NCBI GenBank assembly: GCA_022113835.1
Contig: JAILWY010000023.1
Location: 806,001-870,000, forward strand
Reading direction: 5' to 3'
DNA length: 64,000 nt
From: Atopsyche davidsoni
Lineage: Eukaryota; Arthropoda; Insecta; Trichoptera; Hydrobiosidae
Part shown: piece by piece, positions 1 through 12,170 of the stretch
Numbering within the stretch: the stretch's first letter is position 1
Layout: every line of letters starts with the position of its first letter
The notes under the pieces: model-generated
Database searches by the model: none
What the model saw: the letters and a program-made list of their open reading frames with translations, nothing else
Told to the model about the DNA's origin: nothing
Translations under genes and position numbers: made by a program

Positions 1-830
1 TACTTGCAAAGACAGTGATTTGGCTTCTTCACGCTCGTCGAGTGTTTTAGCCTCGAGATGTCTCGCTTGTCACAGGCATTCAAGCATTTGAACAAGTAAT
101 CGATGAAGTATTGCAAGCAGTCGATAGTCGTATTATTCGAAACCTTATTCGGCTCGGCTTCGCGAGTGAAGCCCTCCGCCTCGAGCCGCCTTGCGCAAGC
201 TCAGCAAGTAACCTCAAAACGAGCGGCGCCGGAGCTGGACGCACTTGAAGACAATGTCAAACAAAAAACAACACGGATCTTCGTGAGAGGAAAACACGCC
301 GAAGCAGACGGTTTTTTATATGCGTTGTTGTCGACACTCCGAGATTTAACGAGTTCGTAGGTTTTGGCAGCCGTTGCTTTTAGATTTACTTCGTTCTTGG
401 GTGTTCCTGCGGCGTTATATTTAGAATCTTTCTACGTTTCAGTCCCGGTACTGGAGTCATCTTCAGGTATTCAAATGGATCGCGGAATCGAGTTTATATG
501 GATTCAATGCAAAAATTCATAATAATAATCACCGGTCTCCGCTTGATGGTTTACTGCTGATTGACTGCATAATACAGTTTCGCATAGTAAATTAGAACTC
601 ACGTGACAGCTCGCGGGGCTCTTATCGAGCATGCGATAGGACTGTGGACACAAGTCATTGTTTATACCCGACAAGTGAGTCACGCAGAGATGCGTATTTT
701 TATCCCCGCGAGTAGCCGCTGTCTCACTCGGCAAGTATAAATACGACGTGAACTTGTGCTTGTATTTTTAAAACAGTGTTTTCTTTGAAGTAGTGATGGG
801 AACTGCCGATTATGAAATCGATATTTATAA
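1..830. other. No gene recognised; repeat-like flank
   Basis: No open frame here resembles a known protein. The frame at 103-360 starts with a plausible ATG but has no recognisable domain and no splice context. The part at about 361-470 resembles 2,575-2,690 and the segment at 40,880-40,990, so it is probably a dispersed repeat. Confidence 0.5.
436..466 (-). ncRNA. Decayed hammerhead-like core in a dispersed repeat
   Basis: On the minus strand the order CTGAAGA, T, GACTCC, AGTACC, GGGACT, GAAAC follows the hammerhead core layout (CUGANGA, helix II, GAAAC). Helix II is only partly paired, so activity is unlikely. Related copies lie at 2,647-2,679 (minus) and 52,178-52,210 (plus). Penelope-like retroelements are known to carry hammerhead motifs in their terminal repeats; assigning this copy to them is an inference. 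Confidence 0.35.
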
Positions 831-1056
831 ATTTAAATGGTATTTGTTTTTTATCCGACCACCAAAAAACTTGTACCTAACCTTTTTTTTAACCTAACCT
901 AACCTAGCCCAACGAATCGAGCGGTCATGGAAATCTGCAATGAACGAAATAAACGCCACAACGGGACTCATCGTCATATGATAGATTCTTATCTCTGCGA
1001 GTACATATACATTTAAAAAATTTGGTGGTCGGATAAAAAACAAGTACCATTTAAAT
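831..1056. mobile_element. MITE with 36-bp terminal inverted repeats
   Basis: The arms 831-866 and 1021-1056 are inverted copies matching at 35 of 36 positions (outer end ATTTAAATGGTA, inner end GACCACCAAA). The 226-bp element has no ORF. Its interior holds CCTAA repeats at about 892-906. The superfamily is not clear because the target duplication merges with the palindromic ATTTAAAT ends. Confidence 0.85.
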
Positions 1057-1104
1057 AATTCAATAAGGACTCCCTACACTATTCAAACATATGAAAATTA
1101 CGAA

Positions 1105-1195
1105 ACAACTCGATAAGACTAGTCCAGGATAGAGATATGTTCAGTGAGAATGTCGCCATCTTCCACAGAGGTGAGTGAGGCACCTGAAGGAAAAA
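1105..1195 (+). mobile_element. LINE 3' tail fragment
   Basis: The sequence around GTCCAGGATAGAGATATGTT translates as the C-terminal end of a LINE reverse-transcriptase ORF (LVQDREMF) and matches the tail at 4,785-4,875 and, inverted, that at 16,400-16,480. It is a short 5'-truncated copy. Confidence 0.6.
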
Positions 1196-1199
1196 AATA

Positions 1200-2640
1200 A
1201 TTTAGCCCCAAGCTGCTCTACTTGCAACAGTGGGGTGCGGTTCATACATGCAGAAATCAGCGAATACTTTATTTATTTACTGTTTTTCTATTTGTATGAA
1301 ACGCACGCCACTGGCCTAAAAGTTCTACAATAAACAACTGTGAAGTCCAGCGGATTTCATATCCGAGATTAAAGCTGTTTGCGTTTAGTACAAAATATAC
1401 CGAATTAATTTTTGTTTTATTTTAAAATAATCAATAGCTTTTGTACGTAATATCGTATACGCTAATTCTCGTGTGTTAATAATACTGTAAGGTTCCACCA
1501 CTACTCTACAATTTCGTCTCTCGATAGTTCGATTTAAATAACCGATAAATAGAATAAGTGAACATTTTTACTATATCGGCGTCTTTCGAAAAACTTGCCA
1601 CGGAAAGGTGTCGTCTATCTTATATACACGTCCCTGTCGATGTCAGAATTGTAACAGTCGTGTAATTTTTATTCTGAATGTTATGAGATAGGTATGTTTT
1701 AAATATGTATTCCTGTTTTCTTCCAGTTTTATTTTTGTTGATTTTTCGACGATAAAGATGCTATTATAGTTATATCAGGGGCTTTTTAAATATTTTTTTG
1801 ATTATTTTGTATTATCGAATGTCTGACAACCGTCCCACCGCTACTCGGCATTATCGTCTCACAGATATAAATATCTGGATACGTAGCGTCGGAGAGGAAG
1901 TGGTCATAAAAATAAACATTTTGCTAAAGTTTTAAAATCCAATAAGATAGCATAAATATATTTACTTACAAAGATCAACAAGAAAAAGCAAAGAAATCCA
2001 AATGATGTCCTTCAAACAAAATAGCACTGAACTTCTTTCATTCACACGTGTAAATCACTGAAATATAATACGCGATAAATCAAATAGTAGCGTCTGCTTC
2101 ATCGTGGTTTTTAAAATAAGAAATTTTTGTGTGTATAAATAAATAAATAAATATATATATATATGTAGATAAATTTGTAAATAAAAATACAATCTTTATA
2201 ATAATACAATCACAGTGCGAACACGTAACACTGTAAATTTGGTTTCTCAATAAAAAAAGTTAGTCTGGACTAATGTTTAAAATATAAAGTTTTAGTGTAT
2301 TTTAATTTTTTTTATTGTTTGCACGCTTAGTAAAATATACACGTGCACACAGGCCAATAAAACATTGCGTGAACACCAGCACACGTCTCGGTTGCATGTA
2401 TCGTAACCTTGTAAAACATCCCTGCAAAGTTTTCAGAAATGTCAATCGAGCGGCCTCTCCGCGTCGCCTTTGTGAAAGAATTTTACAAAACATGCACAAG
2501 TGTTTTCATCGCGCCGAGACTCACGCAGACGCGCTGTAAACAAACGCGTTTCTAAGATCGACATTTTTCGAGCGAAGGTTTTGGCGGTCGTCGCTGACGA
2601 ACCTACTTAGGTGTTGGGCCGCGTCGAGTGGCGATTGTTT
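1200..2640. other. AT-rich intergenic stretch, no gene
   Basis: Only short, unconvincing frames occur. There is an (aaat)/(at) microsatellite at about 2139-2166. The part from about 2,380 is repeat-like and runs into the hammerhead-like repeat at 2,647. Confidence 0.5.
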
Positions 2641-2646
2641 TTCCGA

Positions 2647-2679
2647 CGCTTCGACTATGGTGCTGGGGCCATCTTCGAG
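2647..2679 (-). ncRNA. Decayed hammerhead-like core, second copy
   Basis: On the minus strand the order CTCGAAGA, T, GGCCCC, AGCACC, ATAGTC, GAAGC lines up with the cores at 436-466 and 52,178-52,210. The 3' side of helix II and the GAAAC box are mutated, so this is a relic. Confidence 0.3.
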
Positions 2680-2779
2680 GAATCAAATATATTCCTTGAG
2701 ATGGCGAATTTAAATTTTTGCCGAATATCACTAGATTGGCGCATTTCTGTTTTATTCGAATATCACTAGATTCACAATA

Positions 2780-3100
2780 ACCATGAGTTATCACAATCAC
2801 TCCAGGAGCGGGGACCGGCGCATCGGCCGGTTTGTTTACAGGCTGGCGGGGCTCACCTGGCCTACTGACGGGCCGCGTGGTTACGTATCCTGTCCTCCAG
2901 GAATACTCCGGCGGCCGGGAATAGACGCTGCGCTTCCGCCAGGCGCTGGGTCGCGCGGGACACTGGCGGGCGACCAGGCACCGGGGACCAGCTCGCGGCT
3001 CCACCTGCCTGACTCACCTCCGCCAGCTAAATCTGGCGTGTGACTGATGACGACGCTGCTCAGCGTCAGTAGACGTCTGCCAGACCGTGTCACAAACTAA
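2780..3100. promoter_or_regulatory. GC-rich island
   Basis: This stretch is much richer in G+C and CpG than its surroundings and holds a CTGACTCAC (AP-1-like) site near 3010. Overlapping frames on both strands are composition artefacts. A regulatory role is only inferred. Confidence 0.3.
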
Positions 3101-4784
3101 TCACGATGGATTGACTTAACATCGACTTTTCACAGGTACTCGGTTCTAGGGGATTGTGTCGCATTTCTTCCTGAATGTTTATGAACACTGAAGAAGAAGC
3201 TTGAGCACAAAAAAACACAATCCAATTTTGACAATTGTATTGTATGAAAAACTGGTTATGAATATGATTTGTTAGTAACGTGTTTGAGAATGATTTAAAT
3301 ATATAATCGTTGGTCTAAGACTTGAAGTATCTTCAAGCACAGGTTACAACAGTACACCTGCTAACACAACCAATGATACGATAGCATTGGCCGTCGCTGC
3401 ACCTCTCGGTGACCCCAGGACGGGGGTCCTCGCGTGGCGGCTTTCGTCGTAATCGCGCTGATGATGCAACGCTGACTCCGAGGCGGTGTTTGGAATCAGA
3501 TTACGATGTTATGCAGCCGAGGCATGCTTTTTCCCGTACTTGGTTTTCTCATTATGCTACGAGGGCAAAGCGGAGCGTGCCAGAGATCGTAAACAATTGC
3601 TCTGCTTTGTTTGGGTTTAAGATTAAAAATAACGCCACCGACCTACGTATTTCTATTAATGAAGCATGCTCATAAGCACATGTGCAGTTGAATTTTAGCA
3701 ATTTTGTGGACAAATACACAACAAATTCACAAAACGGGGATTCTTTATACGAGTGAAAAACATAATCAGAAGCCGCCATGCCATTCACAGTGGTGCTTTC
3801 GATTAAAAATACTCACGTCTCTTTCTTTCTTAAAAATAAAAATGCTAGCTAAGATCTGTACTGAATATTTTACATTATCATACTCAGGCTTAGAAGGAGC
3901 GATCCATCGGCGGTGAACTTTCTCGGCTAACTCGCGGAGCAGCTATTATCTAAACCCTGAGACACTGCGATGCGTGGAGCAGTGTCTTTAAAATCAAGAC
4001 AGCATCAATCAGAATTGGGGCGATATTTAACCCACCGAGAAGACTGGTGTGATTGCCGAGCACCCGGTTAAAGGAAGCATTGGCATGCCCAAATTTGTGA
4101 CGAATGGGCACGGGCATTGTCTGCCCACGGCTGTAGAGATTGCGTGCACGCCACATTGTTTACTTATCGATGGGTTTACGTTATCAGTCATTGCACCGCG
4201 AGAGGGCGGTTATCTCGGCATATTTATAAGTCCCGACTATCAGCGGCGAGGGCCCCGCGAGAACAGCGGCTCTCCACGCGGGCGTCGAGACCGTCTATTT
4301 GTAAAGCGGGGGCATCTGGCGCCTGCAGTGTTGTTCTGATGTGATCTAAAACATGAGACAAGGCTCGATCCCTGTTCATGACTTTCTGTGTTGAATTATC
4401 AAGGTACAAGCATCGATACATCGAGCTAGGTGATATTTCGCAATCAAAAAACACAATCTTCACTGTGTATATAATATAACAAAATCTTGTTTTTTGCTAG
4501 TAATTAATAATTACACCTACCAACATTTAAAGATTTACAAGCCACCACATAGTGTGGTAAATTTAAGACCATACAAATATTTTCTTCAATTGTTACAAAT
4601 GGGGCAGTCTTGCACATAATGCGCAAAGAAAGAGAACTCCCGGCGACGGTTAAAATGCTTAAGACACCCTCTTTTGGCTATAGTTTCACCAATATCGAAT
4701 ACACCCTGCTGCGAAAAAAATCCAAGGCAAATGAGGCATTGAAAGAAGAAAATTAACATGAATGCTGAATTTGGAAGTACGGCC

Positions 4785-4875
4785 GAACCAATAAGACTGG
4801 TCCAGGATAGAGATATGTTCTATGAGATGGTCACCAACCTCCTATGAGGAGAGGCACCTGAGGGAGAAGATTCTT
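4785..4875 (+). mobile_element. LINE 3' tail fragment
   Basis: It encodes a recognisable LINE ORF2 C-terminal tail (IRLVQDREMFYEMVTNLL then a stop), ends in GAGGGAGAAGATTC and matches the fragments at 1,105 (+), 16,395 (-) and 21,975 (-). Confidence 0.7.
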
Positions 4876-5259
4876 ATAAATGTATATATATTTTTTTCAA
4901 TCTTCTAGCAAAAGAATTGACTTCAGTGAGGTCACTTGAAGATGCGCTGCCAGTGGCGCAGACGACACGTCCGCCGCTGTCCGCGCGAGCGCCACTTCGG
5001 CCGCTTCCTTTATTGCCGCCGGCCTTCCTGTTCCCCTCCATCATCAGTGCCGTAGCAGCAGCGAAGACGGCGCCGTCTAATATAAATTTCACCCACGTAT
5101 TCGCAGCTGTATTCAGATCAGATCCTCGCTGATGTCCTCCACGTAAACGGGGATCGTCCTCTCCCTTCGCATTGTCGACACATCTTTATCGCATTTCATT
5201 ATAAACGCTGCAAAAATATCAAACGTATCTTCATTGAACTATCTGAATCAAGAAATCAT

Positions 5260-5426
5260 AAGCTGCCTACACAAGCAGGGACATAACTTGCAACCGATTT
5301 GCGATTAGTAAATAGCGACTATTTGGGTATTTTTATAGTCATGTTTAGTAAATAACGCGAAAGAGAACGGTATCGGCTAGTTAACATTCGGTTGTCAGTT
5401 GTGTCGCAGCGGACATAGAGAGCTTT
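5260..5426. mobile_element. Fold-back MITE, family with GTTGTGTCGC arms
   Basis: The left end AAGCTGCCTACACAAGCAGG and the right arm GGTTGTCAGTTGTGTCGCAG are diverged inverted copies of one another around a short AT-rich loop. Other members or half-members occur at 6,275-6,407, 32,262-32,395, 38,387-38,432 and 39,950-40,020. Confidence 0.55.
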
Positions 5427-6274
5427 ACTCTCGACACATCTCAGATTTTATTTTATAGTTTTATGGGTAAAGTTTTTAAGTCATAGTTTTTGTATTGGTA
5501 AAAATGCAGGTGAATTTGTTTACATTTTCCGCGATCAAGTTACGCTGGTGGTTCAATGACAAACACATTCTGCCATATCTAATAACCGGAATGGTTCAGA
5601 TCACGTTTTGATTTGAAGTTCACGGCCACCGCATAGGCATGTCGATAATGTCCCGTATCTGGCGAGAAGCATCATTTATAAGGGATATGGATTAAGCCAT
5701 TAGATAGTTTAATTAATAATTGTTTTCGCCAACATTGTCGATGCCGATATTTATCAAAGTAGAAGCAACCAATATGATATTTCTTAGTCAAAATGCCTGG
5801 TTTTATAACCGTGTTGTGCTGTAATTTTATTGATGCCTTAACCTGGTTTTTACTTTTTACATACATCTTCAGGCGTCAAGGTTATACAACTATAACATAA
5901 AAACAGAAGCATTACGTTACCGTGGTATAAGCAGACCTGTTTTAGCTAATGACGCTGCGCAATGCCGATCTACACGCAAACAGATTGTGCTACTAAAAAC
6001 ATTTATTTCGATGTAATCACAAATTTTTAAGGATTTCGTCCGTTTGGTTAAATTAGTTCTCTTAGAAAACATTTTTCAAGTAACATTTCATAACACGGTC
6101 AGGTCAGAAATTTGACCGTTAAACACACCAACTCTTTGGTTGTAATTATAATAATTATTAATTTAGCAACACGAAATGATTTAAGCCTCAAGTATGTCAG
6201 CTAACATGACATACATATTACTCAAAACAAAACACACAGGATGCGCAGCGTGAAAACAACGTTGGCATAGTTTT

Positions 6275-6407
6275 GAAGCAGCCTACACACGGGGTAACGC
6301 GACCGACCGATAAGCAGTCGTAGTGGTTTTTAGTTTTAAAAAAGGTGAAGCTAGGGCTAACTCATCGGTCGGCTGTCGGTTGTGTCGTCCCGCGGGTACA
6401 CCGCTTA
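6275..6407. mobile_element. Fold-back MITE, same family as 5,260
   Basis: GAAGCAGCCTACACACGGGG at the left and the inverted arm GGCTGTCGGTTGTGTCGTCC at the right enclose about 45 bases. No ORF. Confidence 0.5.
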
Positions 6408-6459
6408 ATGTGGTACAGAGAAGCAGGTCGGCGGTGCTCGGCGCATTTTATTTTATTTG

Positions 6460-6640
6460 GTTTACGACAAAATGGCGTGCGCCACACAAAAGGCCACGGC
6501 CGCCGAGGCCCGACGAGGAAGTGCGCGTGACGTCATGGCCGCGCTGGTCTCCGATGCTTTCGGCGGCCTTGGAGGTGCGCTGCATGCTCGCAACCGGAGC
6601 AGAGAACATTCATCAATGAAGCTTCAGGCAGGCCGTGGAC
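6460..6640. promoter_or_regulatory. CpG-rich island with AAAATGGCG and a CRE
   Basis: The island begins with AAAATGGCG and holds a perfect TGACGTCA (CREB/ATF-type) site near 6528. Short frames across it have no domain. It may be a promoter or conserved regulatory block. Confidence 0.35.
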
Positions 6641-7036
6641 GAAATCGTTAATGATCGGCCAACAGGAGCCCGAACAAGGAAGGCTTCTTTTTTATCTACG
6701 CTCTTAACTCCTTCATTGCAAAGAAGTATGGTTTGTATGAATGTGCTTGCTTGTTATGTTTCGGGCATTTCATTTTTGTATTGCCCTTTCCATCGGAAGA
6801 TTTGATAGCTCCACCAATTCCGGGACCCCGTATTCAGTTAGCATCAGTCGTAATCACTGGACGACGGTGGTTAGCCATCTGCGACAAATTTTACCAAAAA
6901 TGCGCCTATGGCATGCACAATACTTCCATAAAACAGGATTTTGTTAATGTGTTTTACTTATTATTGTGTGACTTTATGACATTTATAAAACCTCATTGTA
7001 CTAATACACGTTACGTGCCGTTTAGTCACGCTCGGC

Positions 7037-7125
7037 GTACTCGATTTACGTGATCTGATGTGTTAGTATTAGCACGCGTAAATTGCTGACCTATCAGACC
7101 ACGCTAGTTGAGCACGTCGAATAAA
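7037..7125 (+). repeat. Dispersed direct repeat, copy 1
   Basis: A block starting TCGATTTACGTGATCTGATG and ending CTGACCTATCAGA recurs with a few changes at 7,817-7,905. The function is unknown. Confidence 0.6.
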
Positions 7126-7816
7126 CTACGCGCAAGGCGGACACGGTGTAGAATCGTAAAACAAAAAACGCTCAAGTGACACGACTATTGCGTCATCGAG
7201 CCGCGGCTTACTCTGATTGGCTTTAGGGAGCAACTTTGCATTCAACGTCAAAAATAAAAATATTATAAAAATTGTTTACTATCGTGATTATCATGATATC
7301 CAAAATGTACGCGGACGCATTGTCTGTACGTCTGCAGTGAGTCTTGAGTTAACAATTAAAGAGAAAAATTATAACGTTGTATATTGGCGGAGGCAATTAC
7401 ATATTTAACGATTAAAATTACTGTCGCATCTCGATTGAGATAGTCATTGTTCCGGTTGCTTATTTATATGAACACACAGCGGAAGTAGGCGCCACAAGAA
7501 CGCGCTGCCCGGTTTTATATTTCGCACCCGGCATGATGAGTATGATGAGAAACATGCGGATTCAAATGAAGGTTGCGCCAGGAAGGCCGGAACGCCGTGT
7601 TTGGAGCGCCGAGACGCCAGCCGGGCCAGCCGGGCCAGCCGGGCCAGGTGTGCCAGGTTCAAACTTCACAGTCAAAACGGCCGCCCGTCACAGTTGCTAC
7701 GGCCGAATCCATAGTTTAATTATAAAGTCGTAAAAAAATAACCGCATTTGATGATTTTTTTAACAAATTTAAAGTTACTTTACTGTTGTAATTGTATGTC
7801 ATTTTTAGACGTCATT

Positions 7817-7905
7817 TAGTATTCGATTTACGTGATCCGATGTGCTAGCATTAGTGTGCGAAAATTTCTGACCTATCAGAGAGGTAATTTGAGAACATCG
7901 AGTGT
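7817..7905 (+). repeat. Dispersed direct repeat, copy 2
   Basis: Partner of 7,037-7,125 (TCGATTTACGTGATCCGATG to CTGACCTATCAGA), 780 bp away in the same orientation. Confidence 0.6.
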
Positions 7906-8934
7906 ATCCATAAATATTAAAAATTCGGTTTAAGGGTGTAGTCGATTGGATCAATGCAGGTTATCAACAAAGTGAATAAAAAGCAAAAAACAATTTAAAA
8001 ATAAACATCAGAAATTTTATTTACTTTCATAAATAAAATTGCTATAAAACGCTATGGTATTTAACCCACTTCATCTTCAAAACCTAACCTACTCAGTCCG
8101 GTTCGAAGATATGGCAGCCGGATGGAAACGACGCGGTGCGGGATCCCGACTGCAGTTTGTACCGAGAGGAGCGAACGAACTACATCGGCGGCAAAGAAAA
8201 ATCGACGTGAGCAAAAATAATGACGTTTTAGTATATTTTTATTTCTGCGACTGACAGTCGGGGTTTTGTGTTATTGTGCTCAAAAATGGTTATGTCACTA
8301 TTTTTTTATAGTTGAATTGTTTTCTTTTGCTTTTAGCGGTAACTTATGATGGGTCGATTGCGTCAGTTTGGCTTTCTGCCTTCGATATCGCGGACGGTCG
8401 ATTACTCAGAGTTTGCGAGAAATATACACTACGCATCGCTTCCAATTCTCGATAAATGACTTTACCAAGTAGAACTGCGGTCCGGGTCCGCTACTTGCAA
8501 ATGAATCACAAAACCGTCAATTAAAAGACGGAAAAAAATATTACCAAAGGAAATGATACAATCGTGAATTCGGTTACAAAAGCATAAAATGTCGGTTCCT
8601 TTAAATGTTAACGTTGATAAGATAAGGAATCGAGAATGAAGGAGCACGCTATAACATAACATTTACTAGATAACCGGATGAAGCGTTCCCCGAGTCGGAT
8701 TGAGATGATTCCGTTTACTAGAACTGGAAAAAGGAATAGAAAGAACAACGGAAACTCGAAAAATACGCCCAAAAACATAAATGGCTGCATTTTGGAGATA
8801 AACATACTCGGAGATAAAATAATAACCCAGCCGATGCCCGAATAGGCAATAACGGTGACGGCTGCAATAATTCTCGCGTTCTGCAGTTACGCCCACGCCG
8901 AATTTCGAAAAATCTATAAAGCTGGGGAGTCCGG

Positions 8935-9002
8935 GCCGCCTGGGCTGCGGCTGCGGCTGAGGTTGCGGCTGAGGCTGCGGCTGAGGCTGCGGCTGAGGCT
9001 GG
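8935..9002 (+). repeat. 12-bp tandem repeat (GGCTGCGGCTGA)
   Basis: About five imperfect copies of a GC-rich 12-mer. The period is a multiple of three, so it opens frames on both strands (Arg-Leu, Pro-Gln and Ser-Ala repeats), which should not be read as genes. Confidence 0.8.
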
Positions 9003-9179
9003 CCAATACACCTCGCCAGATTGTCAACGCCAAATGCATCCGAGCTGGCGTCGGCGGGCCCGGCCGGGACACTGCCGCTGCACCCATCGCCCAAACAAGA
9101 TTCGCTTTCATCGTCCGCCAAAGGTTACTGGACCTACTCGTGTGCGTGTTTATCAACAGTACCCGTATGGATATTTAAC

Positions 9180-10020
9180 CCTCAATCTGCTCAATTTCGG
9201 CTGCGGCACATCGGCAGCCGATGCATTTCGCAAAAAATCCGTCACCGGTGAGGGAATCTCCCTCGCTTCTATTTAAAACCGCCGATGTCAGAAGTCGAGA
9301 TGATATCGGCCGACACGCGAAGGACGGGAGCCGGACGAGCGTCCGAGACGAAAGTCGGCCGAGCGATTCGGGAAAATCAATAAGCGGAGCATCGCAGCGG
9401 CTCGGGGTTCGGTCGGGGACGACCGAGTGTCGCGAGTCGGGGACGTCATTTCTTCGGCAGCGAGTAAATCCGCGGTCTATTTCGGGGGGCATCTGTCAGA
9501 GGACGGGCCCACCGCTCCTCGGCAGCCGGTTCCTCGGAACTCGTCGACGATGCGACCGCGCACCGGGACGGGGACCGACGCGAGGAACGTTCCGAACGCC
9601 GAAAATAAAAGGGTGCGATACCGAATCGATAATATAAAAGCTAAATTTCGCGGAGGGATTCGACCAAGATGGCGCTGAGTCGGTCGCGAAGTCGCGGCAT
9701 ATGTACTTTTCGGAGGCGATATCTCCGGCGCGCTGACGACAATCGACACTCAAATCGAACGATAGCCCCGAGCGCGCATTCGACTATTCGTACTCACCGT
9801 TTTTGTTCGCCATCAGCGAACGATTTCGCGAAAAAACACTTATTCCTTGACACTCGGATGCACCGCACGCCCATAGATCGGTTACTAAAACAACTGAGAC
9901 CGGCGAGACATCTGGCGGTAGAAGCGGCGAAGCGGCGCCGCGGCCCGGCCCACACGCGCGCACGGCCAGCCCGACTCCGCGTCGCACTAAACTCGCATTT
10001 CATTTCAGTCGCCCTTCGTG
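9180..10020 (-). promoter_or_regulatory. Large CpG island, possible minus-strand promoter
   Basis: About 800 bp dense in CpG stands in AT-rich DNA. On the minus strand an initiator-like CTCAGTTGT near 9,895 lies about 85 bp upstream of the ATG at 9,813 and the donor at 9,797. On the plus strand TATAAAAG near 9,634 precedes ACCAAGATGGCG at 9,663. The frames at 9,221-9,637 and 9,669-10,064 (plus) look like composition shadows. Confidence 0.4.
9798..9813 (-). CDS. Candidate first coding exon (starts MANKN)
   Basis: On the minus strand ATGGCGAACAAAAACG is followed directly by GTGAGTACG, a near-consensus 5' splice donor. ATG, five codons and a phase-1 donor inside a CpG island is what a short first coding exon with a large downstream intron looks like. 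The rest of the gene would lie to the left, possibly outside the window; I found no partner exon. The protein cannot be identified from five residues. A chance ATG next to GTGAGT remains possible. Confidence 0.3.
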
Positions 10021-11639
10021 CAAAACGTATCAATACCTATTGCGATACTACCTCAAAAAAATAAACAATTTCCAAATATTTTTTGAAAAAAAAAAAAATT
10101 GGTCCAAAAATGGAATTGTATATATTACTTTTGGACATGCTTGAATACTATTAGGCGCACTCGAAATAATTATTTTCAAAATACAAATCGAAATATACAT
10201 ATAAAATTATTTTTTCGGAGCCGCAATATCGCAAGCGAATTTAGCACACCCGCGGGTGTAAAACGGACTCCGTATTCCATCGAAGCCGTTTATCGCGCCT
10301 GAGGAAATTGTGGTGAAAAAATAATTCTACTATCGCGAATCGGAATGTCCTGGGACGCCTCGAGCTGGAGTCCCATCCTTTGTGTACTCGACTCCAAAAA
10401 TACGCAATCAGGGCGATGCCGGAATGCGAGTTTCTACTTCTTCCGACGGAACCGCGACTCCGTGTGGGTGTAACCCAGTAGAAGTGACCATTTTGGGAAA
10501 GACGCCGCCCGCAGTTGCACAATGTCAGACGCGGCTGTCGTCAATCTGTAACTATTTTAATCAATCGCCCCGGCATCTGACATTGGATACCAATTTGTCT
10601 CAGTCAATTTAATGACATGTTCAAAAAAAAATTTGCAAATACATTGCAATCAAAACTCATCATTTCGAGCACTGCTCTTTTTAAATATTATTGTATCGAG
10701 TGATACTAATTATAAGTGGCAAGTGAGTCGATTTGTCATTATATTCGCACGATAAAGGCAGTTTGCGTTTTGGGGTTAGATTTCCGGGATACTCGGGTGA
10801 ATCCAAAGGAATATCGATTATTCAGTTTGTGCGGAAAGCCGATTCCACACCCCCCTTTAGCGACACGGGGTCGAACACCTCTCTAGGAGGATTTTTTTGT
10901 GGCAGCCGATTCGCGATGCCTAACCTAACGATTTAATTGAAATACTTATAAAATTAATAAATAATAAGTCCACCTCATATGGAAAAAAATACAAGATTAT
11001 ATTACGGCGAGCTTCGCAGGTAGTGGGGCTTACGAGGTGTGGTTTAGGTGGGTAAAATAACATTTTAAATATACATATTTATATTGCGGTTCAACACGCG
11101 TGGGTATCCTTAAATGTTACTCCAAAGAATAGCTAATGTAAGATTAATATTTGAAGTGGAATTAGCTAGAGTTGACTGCATATGGTTAATCAGTTTTGTG
11201 GTTGCGGTTTTGAAAAAGCGCAGTAATGTTTCCGCTGTAACTTCCAACGCCATCTGTGGAAATGTAAAAACAACTCTAGCCAGCGAGGAAAATCGAGTCT
11301 CGGTCGGCTTTCTCCGTGAAAACTCACTTAAATACAATTTGTCCTCGACTTAACTGTATTACATAAAAAAAAATATCCCAAAATGGTGTATCATTGATTG
11401 TGCCTCCAAATTTATTTAAAAAAATAATTAAAAACAAGCTGTTTCAAAAAAAGTCGAAAATGCACAACAAATATTTTTTTTAAGAGAAAATTAATTATAT
11501 ACTACGTTTTCAAGAAATGCAAAAGATAACAATTCAAATATTCGTAAAATTAATTTACAAGTTCAATATAATAACAATTAATTTTAATCGAGCCATAACC
11601 GTAAAAATGATCAATACTTTCGACAGAGCGTAATTTGTG

Positions 11640-11770
11640 GGATTTCGTTTTAATATTTTGTATAAAATATTTGAGTGATTTTTTCACATGATAATTTTTA
11701 TTGGTGATCGGTTTCGCCACTAAAAATTATTCAAGTATTTTATTTAAAATATTAATCTGCAAAACTCCAC
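11640..11770. mobile_element. Penelope-like terminal fragment (relic)
   Basis: AATATTTGAGTGATTTTT, TTTTTATTGGTGATCGG and TTTCGCC followed by TCAAGTATTTTATTTAAAAT repeat the layout of the fold-back at 49,396-49,582 with the middle mostly missing. Confidence 0.45.
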
Positions 11771-11996
11771 ATTCAAATAGATAAATATGTATTTTTAAAT
11801 AGTAACCGAGTGCTCGGTCAGGCTGAATAGTCCTGACTGCTTTGAAGAAGTGATCACTTATAATTCGAATAATGCGTTTGATAATATAACCCGTCTATAT
11901 ATGATTGAAAACCTGATGGGTTATGAAAAGTCGATTTTAAAAATATTAATAAATAAAAAGGGCTAGAATGGTCCTTCTATTTGAGCAATGGCTTCT

Positions 11997-12170
11997 ATCG
12001 AACCCAGACCCCCGAGTTTGCAAGTGAAGTTGCGTTGTTGTCGAGCGACGGTGTATTAAATCCGAAATTATTGTAAGTGTTTTTGTGGAAACGATCCGAT
12101 AAATTATGCCTTCTTTGTAAACTGTCATACCCACTTCTGCGAGGAGTGGGGTGACCATCTTTTGTCCTTA
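11997..12170 (-). pseudogene. Coding-like segment of unknown identity
   Basis: After an acceptor-like TTTTTTTAAG at about 12,171 the minus strand is open to a TAG at 11,997, with a varied, non-repetitive composition (TPRRSGYDSLQRRHNLSDRF near its start). The frame extends further upstream to 12,390 with low-quality sequence and no ATG at its start. It could be a terminal exon or a decayed gene copy. I do not recognise the family. Confidence 0.25.

Noticed and set aside
8666..9276. Overlapping frames of 80-150 residues on both strands
   Set aside because: They are produced by the GGCTGCGGCTGA tandem repeat and high GC; amino-acid content is simple repeats.
9221..10064. Plus-strand frames of 138 and 131 residues in the CpG island
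   Set aside because: Arg-rich composition typical of CpG-dense DNA, no domain, overlapping equally long frames on the other strand. The ATG at 9,669 is in a fair context but has no supporting codon bias.
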